Position numbers and translations under genes: made by a program | Part shown: in pieces, positions 35,437 to 47,676 of the stretch | Position numbering within the stretch: the stretch's first letter is position 1 | How the letters are laid out: every line of letters begins with the position of its first letter | Notes under the pieces: model-generated | Databases searched by the model: none | The model's input: the letters and a program-made list of their open reading frames with translations, nothing else | What the model was told of the DNA's origin: nothing | DNA from: Humulus lupulus | Taxonomy: Eukaryota > Streptophyta > Magnoliopsida > Rosales > Cannabaceae | DNA: 64,000 nt | Direction of reading: 5' to 3' | Assembly (NCBI RefSeq): GCF_963169125.1 | Contig: NC_084802.1 | Location: 34,046,107 to 34,110,106 of the forward strand

Positions 35437-36281
35437 TGTTGACTAGTTTTTTCGCTAACAGCTAATAATTAAAAATTGAGACAAAGATTTTTGCATGGTT
35501 CAGGTTGTGAATCAATCCTACTCCACGAGTCAATTGTATTTAGGATGCTAAAAACTTGCAAATGTCAAGTTCTTATGAAGATTTACATGCAGCGTATAGG
35601 TGTGCTTTGAAAGTAAGAAATGGAATTTGGGGATCCTTTACAAAGTGTGTCATAGCCATATTTATAGATGGTTGGGGCAATTAATTCCCTAATGATAACT
35701 AATTACAAGTATTCTCCCCTAATGGGGACTTAAATACATAATACATGGAAATTATTCCAATAAATGAGCTGGTGGGCCCCTTCATATCTCAGTGGGCCCA
35801 ATACGAGGTATTCCAGTCCATTGCTTTATCGAGCAACACGCTTCTAACAGTGTCAGGAGGGCAGCAACACATTTTCCCATGACAAGCGGCGTCGGGAGAT
35901 ATCATACTTGTCGCTTGTACGGGATCGACACCACGATCTGTGTAATAGTAATTGTCAGATGGCTGCTTGTGGTCTAAGGTCACTGTGCTTGACACTTGAC
36001 AGTCATTCTCCATGTCCTGGGGAGGCTTCTCGCAGACCTGGAGGAAATGAAAGGAGGAGACGACCTTGTAATAAAACTTGGAGTTTTATCTTGGAACATG
36101 GTTCTCGGGAAGTAGCGTTTCCACGAGAACATACTCCTCCGGTGGTGGTGAACTATGGTTGAAGGTTGGGCTTACCTCCTGTGGAGCCTAAAGCAAGCTC
36201 CAGGGGACTTAATCAGCTTCCGTGGAATCCTAATTCCTCTTAATGCGTGTCACGTGTCGTCTAGTGAAAACACGGGCAACA
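35437..36281 (-). repeat. 3' LTR of the second Tat-type element
   Basis: This 845-bp sequence starts TGTTGACTAG and ends ACGGGCAACA in plus orientation. To its right is TTTGCCCCCCAAATC, whose complement is a polypurine tract of the same form as in the left Tat element. CATATTTATAG near 35661 resembles the leader of the other Tat LTRs. It differs strongly in sequence from the left Tat LTR, so it is a different family. Confidence 0.75.
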
Positions 36282-36838
36282 TTTGCCCCCCAAATCTTCA
36301 TTCGTCCTCGGGAAGTGGAGACTTTAATTGGGAGGAGTTATTTTTGGGGGACGTACTTGGGCCAAGATGGCTGGGCCTCCCCGAGTCCTGACATTTCAAA
36401 AAAGGTGATGCCATGTGTCGGCTCCTTACTGATGGGTCCATCAATCGATGTCATTTAAAGATGGGTCTTTTTAGTGCCCAAGACATCTATTCTGTACTCG
36501 AGACGTCATTTCACCTTTTTGAGTATGATTCGTGCCTTGATAAGTGTGACCGTTGAATCGAGCTCGAGTACCTACTCTCTGGGTGATCAACGGCTGAGGT
36601 TGAGTTGCTTTTTGCCCACACCTGTTGGTATATATCTGAAGGTTTGCCTCCATTCCCCTCACTTTTGCATTTCAAAATTTTCAATCCAGAGCCTAAGAAC
36701 TCTCAATCGCAGAACCCACTTCTCAATCCCAAACATTCTTCATCTTCGATTCTGGCATGTTGGAAGAAATACTGGTATTTTTATGTAAAACAAATGCAAT
36801 ACCTGCACGTTCAAACTCGTATAAGCACCTATCGATGT
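36282..36838 (-). other. internal 3' tail of the second Tat-type element
   Basis: This is sequence between the polypurine tract and the gypsy LTR inserted at 36839. Open frames of 70 to 104 codons occur on both strands, but none shows a domain. It corresponds by position to 5579..5860 of the left Tat element. Confidence 0.5.
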
Positions 36839-38734
36839 TGTAACGCCTTACTACCTTAGAACCGTTATCATGTGATTTATAAATGTGCCATTAGCTCGCT
36901 AATCGAGGTTTTAGGTTGAAAATTGTGATTAAATCAAAATAAAGACTCATTTGACGAACATTAATTATAAAAGATTTGGACATTCATTAAAGTCATAAAA
37001 GTTACACATTGGGATCCCAAAATACTGTTTTTAAAAATGTATTACAATTCAAAAGTTAAGATACAATCGACCTAAGCAACACAACCAACCGTTTACAGCA
37101 TATTCCTCAAAACAACCCTGCCTGTGGTAGACAGGTAGGCCGAATATGTACACGCCGCGCCATGCTCTCCAACTCATGGTTGGTCGACCTTTCCCTTGCC
37201 CTTACCTACACCATAGAGCACCCGTGAGCTGAGGCCCAACAAGAAAACTCAACACATAGCATATCACAATTCAATCCAGTACTAAACAACTTAAATAGAT
37301 AGCAGATTAAACATATAGCAGTCTATGCCGACCCAGGTTGTAACGCCCTAGATAGCCAGGACAGTCACACTATGTGCTTTAAATAATGCTTAACTCGCTA
37401 AACGAGTCTTCAGGCCATAAACGTGCATCTAGGTATTATTAATGGCCAGGGTTAAAATTTCGGTCAAAAGGAATGAATATTTTATTAAAAACGTTAAACT
37501 GTACATGAGATCCCATAAAAGTGTTTACAAATTTGTTTACAATCCAAAATGGTCATTACAATTCAAAAGTTACAATTCGCCGACCTAAGTGGCAAAAATA
37601 GGGTTAAACCCTAGTTCCCCTTAAACACCTTGGTCGTGGTGGTCAAGCGGCCGCATGTGTACACGTCGCCACCTACCACTCAAGGCTGGGTAAGCTTTTC
37701 TTTCCCTTTACCTACACCACATAGCACCCGTGAGCCAAGACTCAACAAGAAAACTTATTATTGCATGTATACAAGTATTAATAAATGATCATGAAATAAT
37801 TCTAGGGCCCGCAGTCCTAATCATATGATCGTGGAGTTATTCTGGGGTCTTGTGCCCTGAATAGATGATGGTGAAGTCATCCTGGGGTCCTGCGCCCTGA
37901 ATAGATGACTTTTAAGTCATCCTGGGGACCTGTGCCCTAAGCCATATGACCATCAAGTCACCTGGGCCTTTTAGCCCTGGCTCTGAGTAACTAGCCATAG
38001 ACTAACCAAGCGCTTTAGTTTTCTTCGACCATAGGGTCGGATGAGCGTATAATGCTCTGTTGATTGGATCTAATTATATCGACCAGCGCTCGCTGCGCTA
38101 TTGCCACTCTTGACTCATAAGTCAATACCATACGACCAACACTCAACACTATTGTCGTTCCTAACTGATAAGTCAGAGCTTCACGACCAGTGCTCAACAC
38201 TATTGTCATTTCTGACTGATAAGTCAGTGTGTTTTCTCAAGTAAACAATGCAACCAAGCATTCATGATGCAATAGATATCCATATATAGAGCAGTCAACA
38301 TGCTTCATCAATAGTCATGTATGTCACATAATGGGTGTAACTTTCTTACCTCAAGCTTGAGCGTAAAATAAGTTAAGAACGACCCTTGAGCACGATCCTG
38401 ACCTTAGGCCCTTAGTGGTAACCTAATCATAACCAAATATGAAATCTCATCAATAAAATGAGTAATAAAAGATTCCTGGACCAAGTCCTAGCTCCCGGGA
38501 CCTTGAATTCTACCAATCTGGGTAGTAGATTTGATCCCGAGCCTTAAGGTTTGAAAACCCGCCCTGAAAACCATGCCTGGCCAAAAAGAAACAGGTGGGT
38601 TGCGATCTGCCCCCAAGGGTCGTGGCGCGCCTCCTAGACAGTCAGCCTTCTTGTTTGGGTGTTAGGGGTGGGCCGCGACTTGCCCTTGAGGGTTGCGACA
38701 CGCTATGCAGACAGAGCCCCATCAAGGCTCTGGG

Positions 38735-41713
38735 TGTAATGCCCCAAATTTCCTAATAAGGTTTAGGACCTTGATTAGGAGGCCGGGAGGGCCATAATTG
38801 ATTTATTATGATATTTAATGATTATATGCATGTTTATGTGAATTATATTATTATATGATGGTGAATGCATGCATATGGGCTTATATTTTAAATGCAAGGG
38901 CATTTTGGTAATTTGGCTGTTGGGGGCGTGATTGTGTAATTTTATGCATATGGGTGAATTATAATTTTACCACATTACATGTGGACTGGTTCGAGCCATT
39001 CGACATAAGACGATCATGGGAATGCAAGTTTTCGGTCTAGTCATAACAGGATTAAGTTCGGGGCTCGGGGTGAGTCTCGGGGTCATTTTGATGATTAGAA
39101 CATTACCGGGAATTAAAGGGTAATGGGGTATGATTTATTGGCATTTGAGAATATTGAGAATAGCGGGAATTGGAGAGCGTTAATTATAATTAACGGTATA
39201 GGTTGGAAATGACGAATTTACCCTTGGGAGTGTTTAGAAGCTTTAAATTGGCCTAGGGGCATTATGGTCTTTTGACCTTAAGGATTTATATCAGCTTTGG
39301 GGTTTAGAAAGCTGTGGAAACAGAACAGAAACAGAGCCTATCTTCATCACTTCTCTTTCTCTCCCGTACAAGGTTCCTCCTTCACTTCCCTTTGAATTTT
39401 GAGAGGTCAAATTGAGGAGTTAAGCTAGGAGATCAAAGGTGGGAGCTTAGGAACTTGATTCAGCCATGGAAGGGGATTCAAAATCAAGTTTGAGGTAAGT
39501 TCCAGCCATGAGTTTCATGGTATACCCTGTTTTTCTATTAAGTTTTCAATTGAGGTTTTTGATGTGTTAGTTGTGAATTAATGGGAGTTCTTGGGTTTGG
39601 AAACTTGGGTTTTGATGTGGGTGATTTATGGGTGATGTTTGGAGGTTTAAATGAGTGTTTGGGAGAGGGTTTGAGTTGGTTTGAAGGGCTGGTTCCAAGG
39701 GAAAAACGCAGGGGAGTTTGCTGGTGCGTTGCTGGTTTTTGGGCTGATCAGGGTAATGTGCCGCGGCCTGGCTATGGCGTGCCGCGGCCTAAGTGTGTTT
39801 CTGAGGCAATTATGCCTCTGTCAGGGGGATGAGCCGCGACATGGCTATGGTGAGCCGCGGCCCATCAAGGCAGATTTGGCCAAAATGGGGTTTTTGACTT
39901 AGGGATGCTTGCCATAGGCCTCGGGGTTGATCCTAGTACCCGGTTAAGTGTGGATTGATGTCCCGGAGGCTAGATATTGGTTTGGGAACCTATGTTGGTC
40001 ATTTTTATTAATGGTATCCTATATGTTTGGTTATGACTAGGTGACCGCTAAAGGACTAAAAGCTGATCGTTCTCGAAGGTCGTTTCTTTTATTAATTCTC
40101 GCTCGAACCCAAGGTAAGAAAACTGCACCCCATATGTGACATGCATGGCTATGATTGATGCATGTTGGATGTTTAAATGTAAACATTGATAGCATAATGA
40201 ATGCTTGGAAATCTTGCCCATTTGCATATGATTATTGTTGAGGCATGCTGGATGGCTAAGTGTGATGCATGTGATGCACGAGAAACATGTGATTAGGGCA
40301 TGCCATGAATGATGAATATGAGATTGGTCAGAGCTTGTGTCTCTGTGTTTGTGCATGATCATAATTATGCTAGCAACTGTTTAGTAAGCATGCTGAATGC
40401 CCTGTTCTTGGATAATTGGCATATGATACACATTGATAGCATTGCTTACTTGTGCATGGTACTGACTAATTAGTCAAATTTGGCAAAGGTGCTAGCATCA
40501 ACTGTGAAGCCGTGACTCACCAGTCAGGTTCGGCAGTGGTGCTGGGCATTGGTCACGCACTGACTAATTAGTCAGATTTGGCAAAGGTGCTAGCATCAAC
40601 TGTGAAGCCGTGACTCACCAGTCAGGTTCGGCAGTGGTGCTGGGCACTAGTCACGCACTGACTAATTAGTCAGATTTGGCAAAGGTGTTAGTATCAATTG
40701 TGAAGCCGTGACTCACTAGTCAGGTTCGACAGTGGTGCTGGGCACTGGTCACATTGTGCTAACTCACTAGTCATGACAACCCTAGTGTGTAGTGCAAGCT
40801 ATGTCGATTGGACCTAATCGACCCTCTGCATTGAATGACTCAGAGAGCATTAATGCAGGACCGACCTCAAGTTCGATCAATATAAACAAGCATTTATCTA
40901 GCCAAGGGCTAGCCAAGTAGAGCCATTGCGGGAAATGGGCACTGGGCCCCTAGTGACTTGGTTTTCAGTCACTCAGTATGGTTTACTAGAACCTCAAGTG
41001 ATATTCACTCGTCTGATCGGGGCTATGAGCTCTGTATGATCATTTTGATCATCATATGCATGGCTTGGGCACTGAGGCCCCTAGTGACTTGCTTGTTGGT
41101 CACTCAGCATGGTTTATCGGAACCTCTAGTGTTACGACACTCATCTAATTAGGGTTGACTTGATAGTCCTCCAATCAGAAGGCTAGGACTTCTTGTCCTG
41201 GATACCCCAGCATCTGTTTGAATTCACTTGCATGCTGAATAGAGCTATGAATGCTAAGCATGCCAGATATGATTTGGTGTCATGATATGACTGTTTGTGA
41301 GCATATGAGTTTTCTTGCTGGGCTTCGGCTCACGGGTGCTTTGTGGTGCAGGTAAAGGCAAGAGGAAGTTGGACCATCCTTGAGTTGGAGAGCTTAGGTG
41401 ATGACGTGTACATATGCAGCTGCTCGACCAATACTTGGGTGAGGTTTGAAAGTGGAACTAGGGTTGAACCTTGTTTTGCCGCTTAGAACGGTCTGTTGTA
41501 AACACTTTCTTGTAATAAACTCTAAAATTATATTTTTGGGATCCCAATGTATACAGTAAACGTTCTAGTGAAACGTTATATCTTAACCAAAATGTTTAAT
41601 CCCTAAACCGCTAATCATACTTAGTTACACGTTTATGGCCAAACGACTCGATTAGCGAGTTTAGCACTATTTGTAATGTGCACTGTAGCGATCCCTGGAG
41701 TTGGGGCGTTACA
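38735..41713 (+). mobile_element. Tekay-type gypsy solo LTR
   Basis: This 2.98-kb LTR starts TGTAATGCCCC and ends GGGGCGTTACA. It is flanked by a perfect target duplication CTGGG (38730..38734 and 41714..41718). Removing it restores the sequence CATCAAGGCTCTGGGGTTCG found uninterrupted near 48970 in the partner LTR. It contains donor-like sites at 39495 and 40114, GCCGCGGCC-type palindromes (about 39758..39865), a 102-bp tandem repeat (about 40450..40750), and an acceptor-like GTGCAG ending at 41351. It is closely related to the LTR at 12853..15522. Confidence 0.9.
40450..40750 (+). repeat. 102-bp tandem repeat in the solo LTR, about three units
   Basis: Each unit contains TGACTAATTAGTCA (or a close form), then CAAAGGTGCTAGCATCAACT, GTGACTCACCAGTCAGGTTC and GGCAGTGGTGCTGGGCACTG. 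The first two units are almost identical; the third has several changes. Confidence 0.82.
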
Positions 41714-42714
41714 CTGGGGTTCGCTCAGGTCGCAGCGCCCAAGAACTTAGCCGTGACTTGACCCTGCGAACCCAGCTCCCCTGCATTTCCTTCAATTAAA
41801 ACTTAACCAAAAATACCACTAAACAATCCCAAAATCAAAACCATAACTCACAACAACATTATCATCAATCCAGGAACAAAACCCAAGCTTAGAAACCTTT
41901 AAAACACTATCAAAAACCCAATTCCATGATCAAACTTCCAAGCTTATAAACAACATAAAAACAGAGGAAAACTCAAAGTTTAAGCTTAGAATTATTACCT
42001 CAACTATGAATCAACACCTCCTAGCTACAGCAATTCAATTCTAAACCTCAAACTCTAGAACTCCAAGCTTGAATCCCTAACCTTAGCCTCCAAAAATCAC
42101 ACCAAGAGAGAGAGAAAAGGAATGGTCGAGAGAGAGAAGGAGAGTACCCTGTTTCTGTTTCGCTTGTTTCATTCCACAACCTTCCTTGGCTAAGTCTATC
42201 CCAAATAGCCTAAAATGACTAAAATTCCCCTAGGGCCAACCTACTTCGTCAAAGCCACCCAAGGGAAATTTTGTCATTACCACCTACCCCATTAATCATA
42301 ATTAATGCCACATAATTCTCGTTACTCCCAATATCCTCAACTAATTACCAGATCATTTCCCATTAGGCGCTTAATCCTGGTAATTTACTAAGCACCAAAT
42401 AACCCCTAGGTTCACCCTGAGCCCGGTAATTAACCTCGTCATGACTAAACCGCTAATTTGCTTCCTAGGATCGTCTCATGCCGAATAGCTCAAATATATC
42501 CACATAATAATGTGGTCTCACCCATATATCACATACATGTACATAAATATACAAATACAGCCATATGATATTACAACCCACATAATCATGCATATGATCA
42601 CATAGTAACACATTAAATCAATTATTACCCTCTTGGCCTCTTAATCCAGGCACTAAGCCATAACAAGAAATTTGGGACGTTACAACTATCCCCTCTTTAC
42701 ATAAATTTTGTCCT

Positions 42715-43441
42715 CGAAATTTTACCTGAACAACTCAGGATATTGACTTTGCATATCTGACTCCAGCTCCCAGGTCGCTTCCTCGACCTTGTTGTTCCTC
42801 CATAATACCTTAACCAAAGGTACAATTTTATTTCTCAGGACCTTGTCCTTTCTGTCTAGTATCTAGACTGGTTGTTCCTCATAGGAGAGATCTGCCTCAA
42901 GCTCCAGATCCTCGTAACTCAACACATGAGTCACATTTGACACATACTTCCAGAGAGCTGAAATGTGAAATACATTATGCACGACCGACAATGCCGATGG
43001 TAAGAACAACCTATAGGCCACCTTACCAATCCTTTCTAGGATCTCAAATGGACCTACGAATCTAGGGCTCAGCTTTCCCTTCTTCCTGAATCTTCTCACC
43101 CCTTTCCATGGCGAGACTCTAAGGAAGGCATAGTCTTCCACTTGGAACTCCACGTTCCTACGTTTGGGATCAGCATAACTTTTATGTCTGCTTTGAGAAG
43201 CGAGCATTCGAGCTCTGATCTTCTTAATGGCCCCATTGGTCCTCTGAACTGCCTCAGGACCCAAATATCTCATTTCTCTTGTCTCATCCCAATGAATGGG
43301 AGACCTGCATTTCCTACCATACATCATTTCATAAGGAGCCACCCCAATGGTCGACTGATAGCTGTTGTTGTAGGAAAACTCTATCAAAGGCAAATACTTA
43401 CTCCAGGACCCACCAAAGTCCAGCACACATGCTCTCAGCAT
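42715..43441 (-). pseudogene. Tekay integrase C-terminal part and chromodomain
   Basis: The frame from 43441 reads IEFSYNNSYQSTIGVAPYEM and YGRKCRSPIHWDE, the usual sequence after the integrase core, then VSPWKGVRRFRKKGKLSPRF and FHISALWKY. After a stop at 42863 the same frame continues ILDRKDKVLRNKIVPLVKVL and NNKVEEATWELESDMQSQYP, a chromodomain-like ending typical of Tekay/Del chromoviruses, which may direct insertion to heterochromatin. A final stop precedes the NFED motif. Confidence 0.82.
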
Positions 43442-43450
43442 GTCTTTTAA

Positions 43451-44047
43451 TTATTGGATCGTCCTCGCAGATTGTCCGTTTGTCTGAGGATGATAAACAG
43501 TATTGAACTTCAACTGTGTACCCATGACCCTCTGCAAACTTTCCCAGAACTTGAAAATGAAAGTGGGGTCCCGATCTGGCACGATTGACCTCGGTGCCCC
43601 ATGAAGGCGCACAATCTCTCTCACATAGAGATCTGTGTACTGGTCAACTGTATAAGTTGTCCTCACTGGTAAGAAGTGAGCTGACTTGGTGTATCGATCT
43701 ACGATAACCCACACTGAATCATGTTGAACCACAGTCCTGGGTAACCCCACCATGAAATCCACTGTGATGTCCTCCCATTTCCACACTAGGATGTCTAGAG
43801 GCTGTAATAGCCCTGTTGGTCTCTAATGCTCAGCCTTGACCTGCTAACATGTCAAACACTTAGCCATATACTCTGTCACATCTCTCTTCATTCCAGGCCA
43901 CCAATATAGTGATCTCACATCTTGATACATCTTTGTAGTGCCTGGATGCAAAGAGTAAGGAGTAGTATGAGATTCATCCAGAATCTCCTGTTTGACAACA
44001 GTGTCCATCGGAACACATATCCGACCCTTGGATCTCAACAAGCCCAT
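43451..44047 (-). pseudogene. Tekay integrase zinc-binding and catalytic core, decayed
   Basis: The N-terminal zinc module is visible (SLHPGTTKMYQDV, YWWPGMKRDV, KCLTC), then a stop at about 43844. The core reads ITVDFMVGLPRT, VIVDRYTKSAHFLPV and VPDRDPTF, with the first two catalytic aspartates in place. HPQTNGQSARTIQ follows. The usual motif has glutamate where alanine stands, so the third catalytic residue is lost, and a stop comes straight after. Confidence 0.85.
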
Positions 44048-44050
44048 ATC

Positions 44051-45733
44051 TTACACTGTATAGTCCCTGGATATTCCAGCTAGGACGTCCTCTGTGATCT
44101 TGGTTAGCTGTGAATCACTCAATTGACCTTCCTTTATCCTTTCCAACAACATAGACTGTAACGTAATGTTGGCCAACTGGCCTACCAACAACTCTATGTC
44201 AGCTCTGGTCATATCCTCTGCTAACTCTCTGGATATTAGTCTCGCACTGAAAATCTGCCCCAAACCTTTTCGACTTAAAGCATCTGCCACCACGTTGGCC
44301 TTTCCTGGGTGATACAAGATTTCATAATCATAATCTTTTACCAACTCCAGCCAACGCCTTTGTCTCATGTTCATGCCTTTCTGTGTGAAAAATCACTTCA
44401 GGCTCTTGTGGTCAGTGTAAATCTCACACTTCTCCCAATAAAGATAATGTCTCCATACCTTTAATGCAAAGACCATTGCTGCCAACTCTAAATCATGAGT
44501 GGGTTGTCTCTATTCATACTTTTTCAATTGATGTGAGGCATAAGCAATCACCTTCCCTGACTGCATAAGAACACAATCTAAACCCTGATGTGAGGCATCA
44601 TAGTATATCACAAACGTCTCCTAATCTGTTGGGAGACTCAGAACTAGAGCTATAATAAACCTTTGTTTCAATTCCTAGAAACTGTTCTCACACTTATCTG
44701 ACCACACATACTTCTGATTCTTGCGTGTCAGTTTAGTCAATGAAGTGGCAATCTTTGATAATCCTTCAATGAAACACCTGTAATAACCTGCCAACTCAAG
44801 GAAACTCGTAACCTCTGAAGCATTCTTTGGGCTTGGCCAATCCATGATCGCCTCAATCTTGGCCGAGTCCACATTGATCCCCTCATTACTGACAATATGA
44901 CCAAGGAAAGTTACTTGAGACAGCCAGAATTCACACTTCTTGAACTTTGCAAACAATCAGTGTTCCCTTAGTCTCTGTAGAACCAACCTCAGATGCTGCT
45001 CATGTTCTTACTCTAAATGAGAATAAACCAGAATATCGTCAATGAAGACGATCACAAACTGGTCCAGATAATCCTTGAACACTCTGTTAATCAAATCCAT
45101 AAAAGCAGCTGAGGCATTAATCAACCTAAAGGACATGACTAAGAACTCATAATGCCCATATCTGGTATGAAAGGAAGTCTTCGGTATATATCCCTCCTTG
45201 ACCCTCAACTGATGATAACCAGATCGAAGGTCTATCTTTGAGAATACTCCTTTTCCCTGTAATTGGTCAAACAGATCGTCTATCCTTTGCAGAGGATACT
45301 TGTTCTTAATTGTTAACATATTCAGTTCTCTGTAATCAATACACATCTTCTTCTTGACAAACAGAACTGGTGCACCCCACGGTGAGAAACTAGGTCTAAT
45401 AAAACCCAAGTCTAACAACTTCTGCAGCTGTACCTTCAGTTCTTTTAACTCTTATGGGGCCATTCTGTAAGGTGCTCTGGACACTGGCTCTGTCCCTGGT
45501 GCCAGTTCAATCACAAATTCAATTTCTCTGTGTGGCGGCAACCTTGGTAAATCTTCTGGAAACACATCCAGAAACTCACAGACTAGTCTGGTCTCCTTTG
45601 ATCCCACTAGCATGACCTGAGTGGTATCAACCACATTGGCTAAGAATCCTATGCAATCACCTTGCAATAGATTTCTAGCCCTCAGAATAGATATCATAGG
45701 TATACGGGGTCCATGCATAGTGCCAATAAACAC
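44051..45733 (-). pseudogene. Tekay reverse transcriptase and RNase H, decayed
   Basis: The linker from protease (VDTTQVMLVGSKETRLVCEF) leads to SRAPYRMAP, then a stop. RT follows: [33 protein letters not shown] (the usual DGSMR between the lysines and MCIDYR is missing), [13 protein letters not shown], and the catalytic FIDDILVYS at about 45020. Stops lie near 45008 and 44956. RNase H continues with YYDASHQGL and YTDHKSLK and ends ILYHPGKANVVADALSRK. Confidence 0.85.
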
Positions 45734-45807
45734 AAAGGATCCTCACCTTCAGGCTCAAAGGTTACCATTTTCTTTCTACAATCTATGGTTGCCTCATACT
45801 TCACCAG

Positions 45808-46680
45808 CTAGTCCATACCCAAAATCATGTCAAAGTCTGTTATAACCAACTCTATCAAATCAACTGATAACTCTCTGCCCTCCACTGTCACTGGCAATGA
45901 TTTGAACCATCTCCTGAACACTACTAACTCCCCAGTGGGTAATAAGGTCCCGAACCCCATAGCATAATAATCACATGGTCTACACAGTCTATCAATAATT
46001 CTACTAGCAACAAAAGATTGTGTAGCACTAGAATCAATCAAAACAGTACAAGGGGTTCCAGCACTAAAAAGTTGACCTATAACTACTAAGGGACAAACCT
46101 CAACTTCTGCTTGAGTCAATGCGAACACTCGAGCTGGGGCCGGGCTGTCCGCCTTTCTTGGTTCTTCCTTTCTTGCCCTTAGGCAATCTTTCCTCAAGTG
46201 TCCCACTACCCAGCATAAAAAGTAGGCTCTTGCTCGACAGTCCTCTAGATGACGCCTCTTGCATCTAGGGCACTCAGGAAAAGTCCTCCAGACCTCACTG
46301 CCTCTCTGGCGACCCATTGTAATACCACGCGGTCTACTATCAGGGCATGGAGCTAGGATGGTATCAGGAGCCTTCCTATTTTGATCACTGGGGCCTCTGC
46401 CCCTACCTAAACCCATAAATGGAGGTTCCACCCTCCTAAAGTCTCTTCTGGTTGCGTTATCCTGCCAGATCTTGTTCTCTGTGCTCTTAGCTGTGAGCAT
46501 CTTCTCAACCACCTCTGCATAAGTAGTCACTCCTGGCACAGTGGTAATACGAACATCACGGGCTATCCTAGGCTGTATCCCATGGAGAAACCTCTTCCTT
46601 CTGGTCCCATCAATGGGCACCGATTCCCCTGCAAAATTTGTCAGTTTGTCAAATTTTAAAGCATATTCAGTCACTGACAA
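45808..46680 (-). pseudogene. Tekay gag C-terminal part and protease, decayed
   Basis: The frame is open for 290 codons. It starts within the gag core (MSVTEYALKFDKLTNFAGES). The zinc knuckle reads YFLCWVVGHLRKDC, with tyrosine in place of the first cysteine. The protease active site reads VLIDSSATQSFVA, where the family has DSGAT, so the glycine is replaced by serine. DFDMILGMD at the end is the normal second half of the protease. Confidence 0.83.
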
Positions 46681-46686
46681 ACTCCC

Positions 46687-47271
46687 CTAAAATAGCTTGC
46701 TGAACTCTTCAGCTTTTGCAGCCCTGATGGCATCATTATAATACTTTTCATTGTACAAAGTCTGAAACTCTTCCCAACTCAGGGCATTAACAATCCTGAT
46801 CTGGGATATCACTTCCCACCAAATTCGGGCATCCTCCTGAAACATATATGTGGCATAAGCCACCCTCTCATTACCAGACACCCTCATAAAGTCTAGGATG
46901 GTAGTAACCATGCTCATCCACTGCTCAGCCTTGGCCGGATCTACACTAACCTAAAAAACTGGAGGGTGCTATTTCCTGAACCTTTCATAAAGAGGTTCCC
47001 ATTTATTCCCAGCCTCTAGTGGCTGCTCAACTGTTGGCACCATCATAGGTGGTGCCTCTGGTAAGATGTTCCCTGCAGGAACCTGTAGTTGTCTCAGGAG
47101 GTGAATTTCTTCTTCCTACCTCATTACCCTGGCTTGCAAATCAACAAGCAACTGCTGCCAGTTCTCAGGAGCTGGCTGAGGGGTCTGACCCTGGTCATTA
47201 TCCTGACCCTGTCTATCATTCTGGCCCTGATCTTCCTGACCAACTGATGATTCTATCTGCCTTGGAAGCAT
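46687..47271 (-). pseudogene. Tekay gag N-terminal part, decayed
   Basis: The likely ATG is at 47269..47271 (MLPRQIESSVGQEDQ), followed by a glutamine-rich stretch and WQQLLVDLQARVMR with a stop. The gag core continues to AKAEQWMSMVTTILDFM and YMFQEDARIWWEVIS, ending with a stop after FSKLF. At least four stops break the frame. It corresponds to the gag pieces at 16019..16423 and 12055..12410. Confidence 0.75.
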
Positions 47272-47676
47272 ACTTTCAACTTATACCTTGCTGCAATAAT
47301 CAATGCAGCCAGTTAGGCAGTGATAACTAAACCTCTTGCTGCCTCACGGTCCAAGATCAAGCAGAAACTCATCCACGTTCAATAGTCATGCTAATAAGCA
47401 TGTCGATTCATAAACATAACAATTAACATTTAACACTTAACAGTTAACAATTAACGATGTTAATAAGCATGTTTTAGTAATATCAGTGCTAATAAGCACG
47501 TTCTTGCTCATCATGTAGTAGTCAAGGGCCAGGCCCTGTCAGTGTATCTCATGCTTGCAGGTAAAGCATTTATATTCTATTTAAGTAGTTAAACACATAA
47601 CCACATAAATAGTTACCGAACCATAAGTCAAGTTTGTCTTCAGTGGCGAGTGTATACGCCTAGCCAGTCTACATGA
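47272..47676 (-). other. 5' leader of the Tekay element, primer-binding site deleted
   Basis: Part of this leader matches, on the opposite strand, the leader at 15560..15640 of the permuted copy. Where the primer-binding site and the first 130 bases of LTR should stand, the sequence passes straight from leader into LTR near 47677. No gene is seen. Confidence 0.65.

Larger units (their letters stand above)
37339..42684 (-). repeat. 3' LTR of the Tekay element, split by a solo LTR
   Basis: Without the nested solo LTR this LTR is about 2.36 kb. It starts TGTAACGCCC and ends GGGACGTTACA in plus orientation, followed by a polypurine tract (complement of CTATCCCCTCTTTAC). It holds repeats of the TGACTNATNAGTCA palindrome (about 38105..38230) and a GC-rich palindrome block (about 38596..38705). 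Its GA tract near 42105..42115 is only about 12 bp long. Confidence 0.83.
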
